DNA of 64,000 nt from Gordonia sp. X0973. Its GTDB lineage: Bacteria; Actinomycetota; Actinomycetes; Mycobacteriales; Mycobacteriaceae. A program made the position numbers and the translations under genes. The stretch is taken from assembly GCF_013348785.1 (NCBI RefSeq), contig NZ_CP054691.1:2728001-2792000 (forward strand). Reading direction: 5' to 3'. Position 1 is the stretch's first letter, and the number at the start of each line of letters is the position of its first letter. The notes beneath the pieces are model-generated. The model was not told where the DNA came from. It saw only the letters and a list, made by a program, of their open reading frames with translations, and searched no databases. This document shows positions 22,340-33,031 of the stretch, piece by piece.

Positions 22340-22414
22340 TTGGCAATCCCTTGTGTATAACCGTGAATGTCGTCGGGGCCCGAAACGGACCCCCTGACAT
22401 GGTACGGAACTACC

Positions 22415-22447
22415 GCACGCCCGGCACCGTTGAGGTGCCGGGCGTGC
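22415..22447 (-). terminator. Strong hairpin after hpf
   Basis: GCACGCCCGGCACC and its exact complement are separated by GTTGA, giving a perfect 14-bp stem. It starts 15 bases past the hpf stop, upstream of secA. There is no U-tract, as in many actinobacterial terminators. Confidence 0.7.
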
Positions 22448-22461
22448 CGTAGAAGGTGGGC

Positions 22462-23217
22462 TCAGACCAGCCGGATCAATCCGTAATCGAATGCGTGGCG
22501 GCGGTACACCACCGACGGGCGGTCGGACTCCTTGTCGTGGAACAGGAAGAAGTCGTGGCCGACCAGCTCCATCTCGTAGAGGGCGTCGTCGACGGTCATC
22601 GGCACCGCGGAATGCTCCTTGGTCCGCACGATCTGGCCGGGCTCATGGCCGTCGACCTCGTATTTCTCCTGGTCGCGGGCCGCTGCCGCCAGCGTGTCGG
22701 CGGTGCTGCCGGCCAGTGCCCCCGCACCGGTGGCGGTGGCCTCGGCCAACGAGGTCGGCGTGCGCAGGCCGTAGCTGATCTCCTTGCGCGACTTGGCCCG
22801 GCGCAGGCGCGTGCCCAGCCGGTCCAGCGCGAGCTCGAGTGCGGCGTAGAAGTTCTCGCCCCCCGCCTGCGAGCGGACCACCGGCCCCTTGCCGAAGGCG
22901 GTGAGCTCCACCTGCTGGCACGCCTTGGCCTGGCGGCGATTCCGCTCGTGGTAGAGCTGCACGTCGAAACGGGTGATCGTCGGGTCGTAGCGCTCGAGTC
23001 TCGCCAGCTTGTCCCCCACGTAGACGCGGTAGTGCTCGGGGATCTCGACGTTGCGCCCGGAGAAGGTCACCGAGGCATTCGGCTCGGCCGGTTCCGACGA
23101 GACCTGGGTGCCGGGCGGTCGTTTGAACGCGGCCGCGGCATCGAAGGAGGTGTCCGCCTCACGCGTGTGGTTGGCCTTGGACTCGCGATGGCCTTTGCGG
23201 TGGATGACAGTCGACAT
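22462..23217 (-). CDS. hpf: Long-form ribosome hibernation promoting factor
   Basis: A 251-residue long HPF. It has a basic N-terminal extension, an S30AE/YfiA domain (about 48-145, with [21 protein letters not shown] at its start), and a C-terminal domain ending [19 protein letters not shown] and [13 protein letters not shown]. The C-terminal domain dimerises to form 100S ribosomes in stationary or stressed cells. ATG at 23217 has a perfect AGGAGG five bases upstream. The roughly 230-base upstream region contains several stem-loops. Its position before secA matches mycobacteria. Confidence 0.93.
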   Translation of the reverse strand: MSTVIHRKGHRESKANHTREADTSFDAAAAFKRPPGTQVSSEPAEPNASVTFSGRNVEIPEHYRVYVGDKLARLERYDPTITRFDVQLYHERNRRQAKACQQVELTAFGKGPVVRSQAGGENFYAALELALDRLGTRLRRAKSRKEISYGLRTPTSLAEATATGAGALAGSTADTLAAAARDQEKYEVDGHEPGQIVRTKEHSAVPMTVDDALYEMELVGHDFFLFHDKESDRPSVVYRRHAFDYGLIRLV

Positions 23218-23256
23218 ACAAACCTCCTACTGGCGGGGAAATCTCCGAAAGCTCAT

Positions 23257-23275
23257 GCCAGCCTGGGCGGCTGGC
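23257..23275 (-). other. Stem-loop in the hpf leader
   Basis: GCCAGCC-TGGGC-GGCTGGC, a 7-bp stem 40-58 bases upstream of the hpf start. A second pairing (GGCAGCG with CGCTGCC) lies just beyond. The leader may be structured, possibly for post-transcriptional control (inference). Confidence 0.35.
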
Positions 23276-23451
23276 ACCTGACGTGGCAGCGGCCTCACCT
23301 CCCTGTCTTCGCTGCCGCGAGGCGGTGGGGGGAACGTTGAAATCGACCGTAGTCGCAGTTGCACCGCACTGCCAGGTTTTGGTGCACGCAGGCGCGCCGC
23401 GCCGGCGAACGTGATGGGATGGCAATCGAGGGGACCGACGGGGGGATCGAA

Positions 23452-24144
23452 ATGAGGGAATCGGCGCGCCCGTTTGCGCCCGGACAACTGCTGCGCGCAC
23501 TGGCCGACCTGGTCGTTCCCCTCGAATGCGGCGGCTGTGCGACGCCGGGCACCCCGTGGTGCGCCGCCTGCGCCGCCCACCTTCTCGACGTGCCCCGGCC
23601 CGTCGATCCGCGCGTCCGGATCGGGGCACCGGTCTGGGCACATGGTCCCTACCGCGATCCCCTGCGCAGCGCTCTCATCGGCGTCAAGGAGCGCCACCGT
23701 CGCGACCTGGTGGACCCCCTCGCCGCGGCGCTCGCCCGGTCGCTGGTCACCCTGGCCCGGTGGGGCGAGCTGCCCGACGCCGGACACCTGGTCCTGGTTC
23801 CGGCACCCACCCGCACGCTGGCTGCCCGGCGGCGCGGCGGCGATCCGGTGTCGGCCTACTCGCGCGGTGCGGCCCGTCGGCTGGGACCGGGCGCCGACGT
23901 CGCCGCACTGTTGCGGACCGCCCCCTGGGTGCGCGACTCCGCCGGGCTGTCCGCGTCGGCGCGTCGGGCCAATCTGCGCGGCTCGATCCATCTGCGGCGC
24001 ACCCCGGACCTCCCGGCCGACGCCGCCGTCGTCCTCGTCGACGACGTGCTCACCACCGGGGCCACCGCGGCCGAATCGGTCCGCGTCCTCGCGACGGCGG
24101 GGATCCGCGTCGACCTCGTGCTGGTGCTCGCCGCAGCCGGTTGA
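23452..24144 (+). CDS. ComF family phosphoribosyltransferase-like protein
   Basis: A 230-residue ComF/GntX-type protein with an N-terminal zinc-binding cluster (ECGGC...CAAC) and a C-terminal phosphoribosyltransferase loop VVLVDDVLTTGATAAES (about 204-220). Family members take part in DNA uptake in competent bacteria, and their role in Actinobacteria is unclear. ATG at 23452 is preceded by a G-rich ribosome site; an earlier ATG at 23419 is possible. It is divergent from hpf and converges with lpqB. Confidence 0.85.
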   Translation: MRESARPFAPGQLLRALADLVVPLECGGCATPGTPWCAACAAHLLDVPRPVDPRVRIGAPVWAHGPYRDPLRSALIGVKERHRRDLVDPLAAALARSLVTLARWGELPDAGHLVLVPAPTRTLAARRRGGDPVSAYSRGAARRLGPGADVAALLRTAPWVRDSAGLSASARRANLRGSIHLRRTPDLPADAAVVLVDDVLTTGATAAESVRVLATAGIRVDLVLVLAAAG

Positions 24145-24169
24145 CCGGCTCGGTTGAGGACAACCGGGG

Positions 24170-25951
24170 TCAGGGCAGCACCGGCACCATGTCCGCGCCC
24201 TTGGCGGCGGGCACGTCCACCCACGTCTGGTCCCGGTCGCGCGTGCTGCTGGAGAGCATCAGGACCCCGCGGGTATCGGCGACATAGGTCGCCGAGAGGT
24301 TCGCGGCCACCGCGCGCACCGGCGGCGCCAGATTGCCGGTGACCAGTCCTGCGGCGGGCAGCCCGGAGATCGGCACCTGTGTCACCGGTGTCTCGGCGGC
24401 GTCCCGGCCGACGACGAGCGTGGTCGGGGACGCCCAGTCGAGTGCGACGGCGCGGTTGCCGATGTTGAACGCGGCGAATCGGGGGTGCGCCAGGACGAGC
24501 CGGCCGTCGTCGCCGGTCCCGATGACCGCGAAGATCACCTGGCCGCCGACGATGAGCGCCACCCGCACCCCGTCCGGCGAGACCTGCAGGTCGGTGATCG
24601 GGCCGTGCGCCAACGCCGCGAGTTCGGTGGTGTCGGCGACCGCGCCGCGCGGGTCGGCCCCGCCCGGCGCCCACCGGGTGGGCCGGCCGTCGACGACCGC
24701 CCAGATCTCCGAATCGGCGCCGAAGCTCGGCCGGGTGATGGTCGTCCCGGTGTCCAGCTGTGTGACCGCGCCGCCGTAGGGACCGGTCACCAGCGACGCG
24801 GTTCCGCCCGTCGACGGTTCATCCGTCACCTCGCCGACGTCGGGTGCGGCGGTGGGCCGGTCCGGGCGCGCGGCCCGGACCGCGGCGACCCGGGAGCGGT
24901 CGTGGCTCAGGCTCGCCGAGGCGACGATCCGTCCGTCGTTGAGATTCCCGCCGACCGGCCGCAGGGCATTGGGCTCCACCGACGAGAGCGTCCCGCCGCT
25001 GATCACGTCGAGCTTCTCGTCCTGCCCGGTCAGCGCGGTGGGCGAATACCGCTGCACCTGCGCCAGCTGCAGACCGTCGGGATGGTCGCGCAGCAGCGGC
25101 TGCCCGTCGAGGATCACCTCGTAGGGGGCCGGCGCGTCGGCGCTGCTCAGCGTCCACACGATCTGGGCCGCCATCAGTTGACGATCGGCGTCGGAGGGGG
25201 CGCCGCCGTCGGTGAGGTTGATCCGCACGCCGCCCTGATCGCGCCTGGTCACCTCACCGAGCTGCGTCTTGGGTCCGATCGCCGATCCCACCGACTGCTC
25301 CAGATCGATGCTGGGCCCGGCGAGCATGCGCGCGACGACCGACGACGTGGAGACCTGGCCGCCGAAGAACCAGCGCGGGTCGCCGACGAGGCGCTGGTGC
25401 CCCCGGTCGGTGAAGTACAAGGTGACCAGGCGATAGGTCGACTCGAACTGGGTGCGGTCCAACAGGACGCCCGTCGGCAACGGGCCGTCGATGCGCCAGC
25501 CGGCCGACGTGTGCGCGAGTTTGAGACTGGCCTCCACGCGCCCGGTGGCGGGCAGCAGTTGCCCGTTGACCTTGAGCGAGGCCGTGTTGTCCCCGACGAT
25601 GCGGACCCGCGCGTCGTTGTCGGTCCGCGACTCGAGGAGCACGTTGATGTTGCTCAGGACCGCGGTGTCGCCGCGGTCGTCCCACCGGGCCCCGCTGTCC
25701 TGGGTGAGGAAGGCGCGTGCCGCCGAATGCGCGGCCGTCGGATCGGCCGTCGCCCGCAGGAAGGCGTGAACGGCCGCCTCGGGGTCCATCGATGCGTCGG
25801 GACGCGGCGGCGGCGGGGCGGCCGGTCGGCGGTCGAAGGATTTCATCGGCTGCGGCGAGGAATCGGTGGGGATGGCGACGCAGCCCGCAGCCAGCACCGT
25901 CACCGCCGCGGTCAGCACGCCGATCAGCGCGCGAGTCGGCCTACGCTCCAC
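24170..25951 (-). CDS. lpqB: Lipoprotein LpqB, MtrAB accessory
   Basis: A 593-residue lipoprotein with a signal peptide and lipobox LAAGC (Cys24). A GerMN domain follows (about 180-310, with [14 protein letters not shown]), then a beta-propeller-like C-terminal half. In mycobacteria LpqB interacts with the sensor MtrB outside the membrane and modulates the MtrAB pathway that controls cell division and wall turnover. The GTG start lies inside the end of mtrB (11-base overlap), so the two are coupled. Confidence 0.94.
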   Translation of the reverse strand: MERRPTRALIGVLTAAVTVLAAGCVAIPTDSSPQPMKSFDRRPAAPPPPRPDASMDPEAAVHAFLRATADPTAAHSAARAFLTQDSGARWDDRGDTAVLSNINVLLESRTDNDARVRIVGDNTASLKVNGQLLPATGRVEASLKLAHTSAGWRIDGPLPTGVLLDRTQFESTYRLVTLYFTDRGHQRLVGDPRWFFGGQVSTSSVVARMLAGPSIDLEQSVGSAIGPKTQLGEVTRRDQGGVRINLTDGGAPSDADRQLMAAQIVWTLSSADAPAPYEVILDGQPLLRDHPDGLQLAQVQRYSPTALTGQDEKLDVISGGTLSSVEPNALRPVGGNLNDGRIVASASLSHDRSRVAAVRAARPDRPTAAPDVGEVTDEPSTGGTASLVTGPYGGAVTQLDTGTTITRPSFGADSEIWAVVDGRPTRWAPGGADPRGAVADTTELAALAHGPITDLQVSPDGVRVALIVGGQVIFAVIGTGDDGRLVLAHPRFAAFNIGNRAVALDWASPTTLVVGRDAAETPVTQVPISGLPAAGLVTGNLAPPVRAVAANLSATYVADTRGVLMLSSSTRDRDQTWVDVPAAKGADMVPVLP

Positions 25952-27593
25952 TGTTCACCCCCGTCGGACGCAGCGGCAGCGGACTGCCGAGCACCTTGTG
26001 CCCCCGCTTGAGCGGCAGCGTCAGGCGGAAGTTGGCGCCCTTGCCCGGCTCGCCCCAGGCCTCCAGTCTGCCCGAGTGCAGATGCGCGTCCTCGACACTG
26101 ATCGCCAGGCCGAGCCCGGTGCCGCCCGATCGCCGGTACCGCGACGGGTCCGAGCGCCAGAACCGGTTGAACACCAGCTTCTCCTCCCCCGGCCGCAGGC
26201 CGACGCCGCGGTCGCGGACGGTGACCGCCACCGCGTCCCCGTCGGTGCGCATGGTGAGGGTGACCGGGCGCTGCTCGGAATGGTCGATGGCGTTGGCCAG
26301 CAGGTTGCGCAGGATGCGCTCCACCCGTCGCGGATCGATTTCGGCGATGACCGGATCCTCGGGGAGGTCGACGACGAGTTCGGTGCCGGTCTCCTCGGCG
26401 AGATGGCGCACCGTCTGCAGCGCCGCCTCGATCGGGATCGACATGGGCATCTGCTCGGCCGCCAACTCGGCCATGCCGGCGTCGTGGCGCGAAATCTCCA
26501 ACAGCTCGTTGAGCAAGGTCTCGAAGCGGTCGAGTTCCTTGTCGAGCAACTCCACCGAACGCTTGCGCACCGGGTCGAGTTCGTCGCGGCCCTCGTACAG
26601 CAGGTCCGAGGCCATCCGGACCGTCGTCAGCGGCGTCCGCAACTCGTGGGAGACGTCGGAGGTGAACTGCCGTTGCAGGCCGCCGAACTCCTCCAGGTGC
26701 GCGATCTGCCGCTGCAGGCTCTCGGCCATGTCGTTGAAGGACATGGCCAGCCGGGCCATGTCGTCCTCGCCGCGCACCGGCATCCGCTCGGACAGCCGGC
26801 CGCTGGCGAAGCGCACCGCGACCCGGGCCGCGGACCGCACCGGGAGCACCACCTGCCGCGACACCAGCCAGGCGATGGCCGCCAGCAGGCCCAGCAGGAC
26901 GACGCCGCCGGTGAGCAGCGTGCGGAACACCAGGTTGACGGTGTCCTGCTCCACGGTCAGCGGGAACACCAGGTACAGCTCGAGGCCCGCGATCGCCGAA
27001 CTCGTCGGCGTGCCGACGAGCAGGGCCGCGGTCCGAACTCCCCCGGCCGTCTCCACCGTCGAATACTGGTAGGCCACCTGGCCGCTCTGCACCATGTTCC
27101 GCAGGTTGGCCGGGATGGCCGCCACCGGTCCGACGCCGACGTCGCCGACGCCGTCGCTCCCCGGACCGCGCACCAGCAACACCGTGTCGAAGGCCCCCAC
27201 CGCGCGGGAGCCGGCACTGCCCGAGTCCGCGCTGTCCCGCTCGGTCAGCAGCGATCGGGTCTGGCGCAGACGCGTGGTGAGCGGGGTGCTCGGATCCGGG
27301 CTGGCCAGGTCGCGCTCGACCGAGGCGCGCGCACGGTCGATCTCCTCGCCCGCGGCGGCCAGCTTGGCGTCGAGCAGGCTGTTGGTGATCTGCGACATGA
27401 GCACGAAGCCCAGGATGACGAGCACGACCAGCGAGAGCGCGAGCGTCGAGCAGATGACGCGCAGCTGCAGGGAACGCCGCCACACGCCGCCGAATCGATG
27501 CCCCAGCTGGGACAGATTGCGGCGCAGACGAGCCGTCGGGCTGTTGGGCCGGCGCGGTCGGGCCGAGCGCACCCGGCCGGATCGGTCGGTCAC
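25941..27593 (-). CDS. mtrB: Sensor histidine kinase MtrB
   Basis: A 550-residue kinase with two membrane helices (about 45-67 and 225-244) flanking an extracytoplasmic sensor domain. HAMP follows (about 245-300), then HisKA with [11 protein letters not shown] (phospho-His about 316), and HATPase with [16 protein letters not shown] and GTGLGLA boxes. It phosphorylates MtrA. GTG at 27593 overlaps the mtrA stop by four bases (GTGA). A longer reading to 27731 runs through mtrA in another frame and is not used. Confidence 0.95.
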   Translation of the reverse strand: MTDRSGRVRSARPRRPNSPTARLRRNLSQLGHRFGGVWRRSLQLRVICSTLALSLVVLVILGFVLMSQITNSLLDAKLAAAGEEIDRARASVERDLASPDPSTPLTTRLRQTRSLLTERDSADSGSAGSRAVGAFDTVLLVRGPGSDGVGDVGVGPVAAIPANLRNMVQSGQVAYQYSTVETAGGVRTAALLVGTPTSSAIAGLELYLVFPLTVEQDTVNLVFRTLLTGGVVLLGLLAAIAWLVSRQVVLPVRSAARVAVRFASGRLSERMPVRGEDDMARLAMSFNDMAESLQRQIAHLEEFGGLQRQFTSDVSHELRTPLTTVRMASDLLYEGRDELDPVRKRSVELLDKELDRFETLLNELLEISRHDAGMAELAAEQMPMSIPIEAALQTVRHLAEETGTELVVDLPEDPVIAEIDPRRVERILRNLLANAIDHSEQRPVTLTMRTDGDAVAVTVRDRGVGLRPGEEKLVFNRFWRSDPSRYRRSGGTGLGLAISVEDAHLHSGRLEAWGEPGKGANFRLTLPLKRGHKVLGSPLPLRPTGVNSGA

Positions 27594-28276
27594 GGCGGTC
27601 CGGCTTTGTAGCCGACACCCCTCACGGTCAGGACGATCTCCGGGTTCTCCGGATCGGTCTCCACCTTCGCGCGCAGGCGCTGCACGTGGACGTTCACCAG
27701 GCGGGTATCGGCCGGGTGGCGGTATCCCCACACCTGTTCCAGCAGCACGTCGCGGGTGAACACCTGCCGGGGTTTGCGGGCCAGGGCCACGAGCAGGTCG
27801 AATTCCAGCGGGGTCAGGGAGATGGGCTCCCCGTCGCGGGTCACCTTGTGCGCCGGCACGTCGATCTCCACCGGGCCGATGGACAGCATCTCGGCCGGCT
27901 CGTCGTCGGTGCGACGCAGGCGGGCGCGGATGCGCGCGACCAGTTCCTTCGGCTTGAACGGCTTGACCATGTAGTCGTCGGCGCCGGACTCCAGGCCGAG
28001 CACCACGTCGACCGTGTCGGTCTTGGCGGTGAGCATGACGATCGGGACGCCGGAATCCTGGCGCAGCACACGACAGACGTCGATGCCGTTCATCCCCGGC
28101 AGCATGAGGTCGAGCAGGACGAGATCGGGGCGTATCTCGCGCACCGCGGTCAGCGCCTGGGTTCCGTCGGCGACATGGAAGGGCTCGAACCCCTCCCCGC
28201 GAAGCACGATCGTCAGCATCTCCGCGAGAGCGGCGTCGTCGTCGACGACCAGGACACGTGGCTTCATGCGGTCCAT
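27590..28276 (-). CDS. mtrA: Response regulator MtrA
   Basis: A 228-residue OmpR/PhoB-type regulator, the same length as M. tuberculosis MtrA and almost identical through the core ([22 protein letters not shown]). The phospho-acceptor is Asp56 in [10 protein letters not shown], with acidic pocket Asp12-14, and the winged-helix DNA-binding domain covers about 130-228. It controls genes of division, resuscitation and wall hydrolysis. ATG at 28276 fits the MDxM start of orthologues. Unlike in M. tuberculosis, tmk is not directly upstream. Confidence 0.97.
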   Translation of the reverse strand: MDRMKPRVLVVDDDAALAEMLTIVLRGEGFEPFHVADGTQALTAVREIRPDLVLLDLMLPGMNGIDVCRVLRQDSGVPIVMLTAKTDTVDVVLGLESGADDYMVKPFKPKELVARIRARLRRTDDEPAEMLSIGPVEIDVPAHKVTRDGEPISLTPLEFDLLVALARKPRQVFTRDVLLEQVWGYRHPADTRLVNVHVQRLRAKVETDPENPEIVLTVRGVGYKAGPP

Positions 28277-28277
28277 A

Positions 28278-28293
28278 GTGACACTTCCGTGAC
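28278..28293 (-). promoter_or_regulatory. Candidate MtrA box (autoregulation)
   Basis: Two direct GTCAC repeats on the minus strand (28293-28289 and 28282-28278), 11 bases apart, i.e. one helical turn, immediately ahead of the mtrA start. GTCAC-type direct repeats are the reported binding pattern of mycobacterial MtrA, so self-regulation is plausible. Confidence 0.45.
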
Positions 28294-28441
28294 CTTTTGT
28301 TCGGGATGACGCGCCGGGGGACCCGGTGGCCGGCGGACCGAGGGTTTTCCCTCGATTCCCCACCCGCACCGGTCCTGCCTACCGTCGTCTTACCCGCCGA
28401 CGGAGCACCGCGCGGGACCGTGCGCGAGGAAGGGTCCAGTC

Positions 28442-30799
28442 ATGGCAGCCGAATTCACCGGGAGGATCGCCGCCGACGTCCGCGATTCGCAGCCCGATTG
28501 GACGCCGTTCCTCGAGCCGAGCGCCCCCGACGGCGCGCCGAACGTCTTGTTCATCGTCTGGGACGACACCGGCTACGGCGCCTGGGACCTCTACGGCGGG
28601 CTCGTCGAGATGCCGACGATGCGCCGGATCGCCGATCGCGGGCTGCGCTTCTCGCAGTTCCACACCACCGCGCTGTGCTCCCCGACGCGCACGGCGCTGC
28701 TCACCGGCCGGAACGCTCAGAGCAGCGGCATGGGGACGATCGGCGAGATGGCCGACGGCTTCCCGGGCCTGTCCTGTCTCATCCCGCGGGAGAACGGGCT
28801 GCTGCCGGAGATGCTGCGCGAGCGCGGCTACAACACCTTCGCCATCGGGAAATGGCATCTGAGCCCCGCCGTGGAGATGGGGATGGGCGGCTCGAAGCGC
28901 ACCTGGCCGCTCTCGCGCGGCTTCGACCGCTTCTACGGGTTCCTCGGCGGGCTGACCGACCAGTGGTATCCCGACCTGACCTATGACAACCACCCCGTCG
29001 AACCGCCCGCCCGGCCCGACGAGGGCTATCACCTCTCGACCGACCTCGCCGACAAGGCGCTGGAGTTCCTGCGCGACAGCCGCAGCGCCGCACCGGGCAA
29101 ACCGTGGTTCGCCTACGTCGCGCCGGGAGCGGGCCACGCTCCGCACCACGCCCCGCGCGAATGGTCCGACCGCTACGCCGGGAAGTTCTCGATGGGCTAC
29201 GAGCGCTACCGGGAGATCGTGCTGGCCAATCAGAAGGAGCTCGGCCTCCTCCCCGAGGACACGGAGTTGCCGCCGCTCAACCCGTATGGCGAGGCGACCG
29301 GCCCGGAGGGGCAGCCGTGGAGCGAGAGCGATCTGGTCCGCGCCTGGGACGACCTGCCGGAGAACGAGCGGCGCCTGTTCGAGCGGCAGGCCGAGGTCTA
29401 CGCGGGCTTCCTCTCCCACGCCGACCACCAGCTGGGCCGGATCATCGACTTCCTGGAGGAGACCGATCAGCTCGACAACACGATCATCGTCGCCATCTCC
29501 GACAACGGGGCGAGCGCGGAGGGCGGCGCGCTGGGTTCGGTCAACGAGAACCGTTGGTACAACGGCATTCCCGAGGATATGGACCTGAACCTGTCGCTGC
29601 TCGACGACCTCGGCCTGGAGAACACCCACCCGCACTACTCCAACGGCTGGGCGATGGCGTTCAACACCCCGTTCAAGATGTACAAGACCTACGCCTCGGT
29701 CGAAGGGGGCGTCGCCGATCCGATGGTGCTGTCCTGGCCGGCCCGCGTCCCGGCGCGCACCGAGCCGTGCGCCGCCTACGTCCACGCGATCGACGTCGTG
29801 CCGACCGTGCTGGAGGCCATCGGCATCGACGCCCCGGCAGCGTTGGGCGGCGTCGAGCAGTCGCCGGTGGAGGGGGTGAGCTTCTTCCCGGTGCTGCTCG
29901 ACGAGAACGCGGCCGTCGCCAAGGAGCACCAGTTCTACTCGATGCTCGGCACCCGCGGCATCTGGAGCGGTGGGTGGCATGCCTGCACCGTGCACGCGCC
30001 CACCCCGTCCGGCTGGGGGAAATTCGACGCGGACCGCTGGGAGCTCTACCGCCTGGCCGACGACCGCAACCAGCTCCACGACCTCGCCGAGCAGGAGCCG
30101 GCGAAACTGGCCGAGCTGCGCGACCTCTGGGATCGCCTGGCCACCGAGTACAACGGCTATCCCCTCGATGACCGCAGCTCCGAGGAGATCCTGGCCGTCG
30201 CGCGCCCGAACAACACCGGGATCACCGACAGCCTCGTGCTCTACCCCGGTTGCGCGCCCTTCTCCGAGCACGGCGGGGGCGTGGAACTGCCGCACCGGCC
30301 GTTCGCGATCACCGCGTCGATCACCGTCGACGATCCCGCGTCCGCGCAGGGCATCATCTTCTCGCAGGGCGGCCGATTCGGCGGTCACGCGCTGATGATC
30401 CGCGACGGGAGGATCCGCTACCTCTACAACTGGCTCGGCGAACTCGAGCAGGAGCTCGTCGCCGACACCCCGGTGGCCGGCGGCCCCGCGACGATCGAGG
30501 TGCGCTACGAGATCGACGAGATGGTCGACGGCTCCCCGCACGGGCCGGCGACGCTCGAGGTGAACGGGCAGACCGTGGCGCAACGGCGGATCCGCACCCA
30601 GCCCGGGTACTTCAGCATCTCCGGGGAGGGGTCGACGGTCGGTCGCGAGACGGGACAACCGGTCACCGCGGACTACGAGCCGCCGTTCACCTTCCGCGGC
30701 GGGACCATCGACCAGGTCGTCGTGCGGGTCGGCGCCCCCTTCACCGGCGAGGCGGCGGTCTCGGACACGGCCGTCACGGCGGGGTTCGCCCGGGATTGA
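28442..30799 (+). CDS. Type I arylsulfatase
   Basis: A 785-residue sulfatase. The formylglycine signature CSPTR lies at 79-83 (Cys79 to be oxidised), with metal ligands in WDDTGYG (Asp41, Asp42) and KWHLSP downstream. It hydrolyses sulfate esters. There is no signal peptide, so it is probably cytoplasmic. The C-terminal 200 residues form a beta-rich extension (from about 600) of the kind seen in large actinobacterial sulfatases. It converges with the LuxR-type regulator (six bases apart). It sits between mtrA and tmk, which are adjacent in mycobacteria, so this block looks inserted. Confidence 0.93.
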   Translation: MAAEFTGRIAADVRDSQPDWTPFLEPSAPDGAPNVLFIVWDDTGYGAWDLYGGLVEMPTMRRIADRGLRFSQFHTTALCSPTRTALLTGRNAQSSGMGTIGEMADGFPGLSCLIPRENGLLPEMLRERGYNTFAIGKWHLSPAVEMGMGGSKRTWPLSRGFDRFYGFLGGLTDQWYPDLTYDNHPVEPPARPDEGYHLSTDLADKALEFLRDSRSAAPGKPWFAYVAPGAGHAPHHAPREWSDRYAGKFSMGYERYREIVLANQKELGLLPEDTELPPLNPYGEATGPEGQPWSESDLVRAWDDLPENERRLFERQAEVYAGFLSHADHQLGRIIDFLEETDQLDNTIIVAISDNGASAEGGALGSVNENRWYNGIPEDMDLNLSLLDDLGLENTHPHYSNGWAMAFNTPFKMYKTYASVEGGVADPMVLSWPARVPARTEPCAAYVHAIDVVPTVLEAIGIDAPAALGGVEQSPVEGVSFFPVLLDENAAVAKEHQFYSMLGTRGIWSGGWHACTVHAPTPSGWGKFDADRWELYRLADDRNQLHDLAEQEPAKLAELRDLWDRLATEYNGYPLDDRSSEEILAVARPNNTGITDSLVLYPGCAPFSEHGGGVELPHRPFAITASITVDDPASAQGIIFSQGGRFGGHALMIRDGRIRYLYNWLGELEQELVADTPVAGGPATIEVRYEIDEMVDGSPHGPATLEVNGQTVAQRRIRTQPGYFSISGEGSTVGRETGQPVTADYEPPFTFRGGTIDQVVVRVGAPFTGEAAVSDTAVTAGFARD

Positions 30800-30805
30800 C
30801 CGGCG

Positions 30806-33031
30806 CTACTCCGAGGCGTTCCACGTGGCGACGCCGACGCGCGAGGTCACCCCGAGCTTTCCCATCAGGCGCGTGACATGTCCCTCGACGGTCTTCGGCG
30901 AGAGCTCGAGCCGCCGGGCGATCTGTTTATTCGCCAACCCTTCGCGGATGAGCGCCACGACTTCGGTCTCACGAGGGGTGAGTCCGACTCCGCCGTCATC
31001 GATCCGTCCCGGATCGTCGCCGCGGCGGGCATAGAGGAGCGCCTCACGGGCGGTCATCGACACTCCGAGCGCGTCGGCGCCCTCGGCGGTGATCGCCGCG
31101 AGGTCGGCCGCCACGTCGGGAGCCCGCGCGGTCGCCGGGTGCAGGCCGATCACATCGGCGTGCCCGGCGGCCGCGACCAGGGTGGCGGCCCGCGACCGAT
31201 CGCCCCACCGGTTTTCCAGCAGCGCGCAGGTGATGATCAGGTCGATATTCTCCGGGCGATCCGGGAAGTCCAGGGCGACGTCGAGCGCGGCGCCGACGTG
31301 TCCGAACGCTGCCGCACGGTCGTCTCGGCGCCAGGCGTAGAGGGCGAACATCTGTTGGGCGAAGCCGCGGTAGTAGCTCTCGTCGAACCGTTGTGAGAGG
31401 ACCACGATCTCGTCGCAGACATCGGCTGCCGCCCGGTAGTCGCCGCGCAGGTTGTGCGCGTACACCTGCAACTGCCGGCCGCGCATACTCATCCGGATCA
31501 GTCCCGGATCGGCGTCGGCGAGGGAGACCACGGCGGCCAGGGTGGTGATCGCCTCGGCCGTCTGACCCCGCTGGATCTGTCCGAATCCGGCGACGTAGCC
31601 GTGGGCGCCGCGGACGAACGGGTCGCCGCTGCCCGCGACCATCTCGGTCAGCTCGCGCAGGTAGGCGTCCCCGTCGTCGACCCGACGCATCCCGAAGGCG
31701 AAGGTGCCGGCCAGCACCAGGGTGCGCAGCCGCAGGTCCGGGGGCAGCCCCGGTTCGCGCAGCAGCCGCCGCAGCCAATACATCCCCTCGTCGAGGCGAC
31801 CGGTGGCCCACCAGAGTTCCGGCGCGGGCAGCAGGACGAGGCCGAGGAGATCCGCGTAGGCCCCGACGGCAAGCGACGAGCGGGCCGCCTCGCCGAAATT
31901 GGCGACCTCCGACTCGGCGGCGCGCAGCTGCCGCGCCTGGTGCGGTCCCACCCATTGCTCTTCGAGGCCGGCGCCGATCCGGGCGTACCACCGGGCGTGT
32001 GCCGCGCGGACCGTTCCGGCCTCTTCCGGCGTGCGGTCGAGGCGGTCGCACGCGAAGGCGCGGACGGTCGCGAGGAGCCGGTAGCGCATCGGCCCGTCGG
32101 TCCCGGCGACCGTTTGCAGCAGCGAGCGCCCGACCAGGGCGTCGACCAGATCGAGGGCGTCCCCGCCGACGCCGTGCGCGCCGAGCACCTCGGTCGCCGC
32201 GGCCAGGTCGAATGATCCGCCGAACACCGACAGCGCCTCGAGCGCGAGCCGTTCGTCGGCCGATCCGAGGCGGTGACTCCAGGCGATCGAATCGACCAGT
32301 GACCGACGGTTGGTCGACGCGCGCCCCGGGTTGGCCGCCAACACGGCCAGCGGGGCGCGCAGCCGATCGTCGAGTTCGACGAGCGAGAGGACCCGGGCGC
32401 GGGCCGCGGCCAATTCGATCGCGAGCGGTAGACCGTCGAGGCGGGCGCAGATCCGCGAGACCAGCTCGACGTCGCCGTCCCCCTCGCCGATGTCGGCTCC
32501 GCGCGCCCGCGCACGGTCGTAGAACAGGGCCACGGCATCGGCGCGGGAGCCGCGGTCGATCGCCAAGGGGGCGACGGTGAACACCCACTCCCCGGCCACC
32601 CCCAGTTCCGAGCGCGAGGTCGCGATGATGCGCAGGTGCGCGCAGCGGTCCAGCAGGGCGACGATCACCTCGCCGACGGTGTCGATGAGGTGCTCGCAGT
32701 TGTCGACGACGAGCAGTGCGGGCCGGGCGTCGAGGTAGCGGACGATGTCGGCGACCGTGTCGCCGCCGCGCGTCGGTGCGCCGACCGCCGCCAGGATGGT
32801 CGGGGCGACCAGGCCGGGCTCACCCACCGGCGCCAGGTCGACGAACCAGCACCGGTCGTCGAAATCGGCGGCCAGGCCGCGGGCCGATTCGACGGCCAGC
32901 CGGGTCTTGCCGACGCCGGGCGGGCCGACCAGCGTCGTCAGGGGATGCGCCGCCACTCGGGTCCGGATCCGTCGGAGTTCGGCCCGCCGCCCGACGAAGG
33001 AGGACAACGGGCGCGGCAGCATGCGGGTCAC
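30806..33031 (-). CDS. Large ATPase-LuxR regulator (LAL-like)
   Basis: A 741-residue regulator. It has an NTPase domain with P-loop LVGPPGVGKTRLAVES (34-49) and Walker B-like LLVVDNCEH, a helical repeat middle region, and a C-terminal LuxR helix-turn-helix (GLTPRETEVVALIREGLANK, about residues 680-735). This matches the 'predicted ATPase plus LuxR' family. GTG at 33031 overlaps the stop of the upstream DUF1905-like gene by four bases (GTGA). A longer reading to 33583 passes through that gene in another frame and is rejected. It probably controls neighbouring catabolic genes such as the sulfatase (inference). Confidence 0.88.
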   Translation of the reverse strand: MTRMLPRPLSSFVGRRAELRRIRTRVAAHPLTTLVGPPGVGKTRLAVESARGLAADFDDRCWFVDLAPVGEPGLVAPTILAAVGAPTRGGDTVADIVRYLDARPALLVVDNCEHLIDTVGEVIVALLDRCAHLRIIATSRSELGVAGEWVFTVAPLAIDRGSRADAVALFYDRARARGADIGEGDGDVELVSRICARLDGLPLAIELAAARARVLSLVELDDRLRAPLAVLAANPGRASTNRRSLVDSIAWSHRLGSADERLALEALSVFGGSFDLAAATEVLGAHGVGGDALDLVDALVGRSLLQTVAGTDGPMRYRLLATVRAFACDRLDRTPEEAGTVRAAHARWYARIGAGLEEQWVGPHQARQLRAAESEVANFGEAARSSLAVGAYADLLGLVLLPAPELWWATGRLDEGMYWLRRLLREPGLPPDLRLRTLVLAGTFAFGMRRVDDGDAYLRELTEMVAGSGDPFVRGAHGYVAGFGQIQRGQTAEAITTLAAVVSLADADPGLIRMSMRGRQLQVYAHNLRGDYRAAADVCDEIVVLSQRFDESYYRGFAQQMFALYAWRRDDRAAAFGHVGAALDVALDFPDRPENIDLIITCALLENRWGDRSRAATLVAAAGHADVIGLHPATARAPDVAADLAAITAEGADALGVSMTAREALLYARRGDDPGRIDDGGVGLTPRETEVVALIREGLANKQIARRLELSPKTVEGHVTRLMGKLGVTSRVGVATWNASE

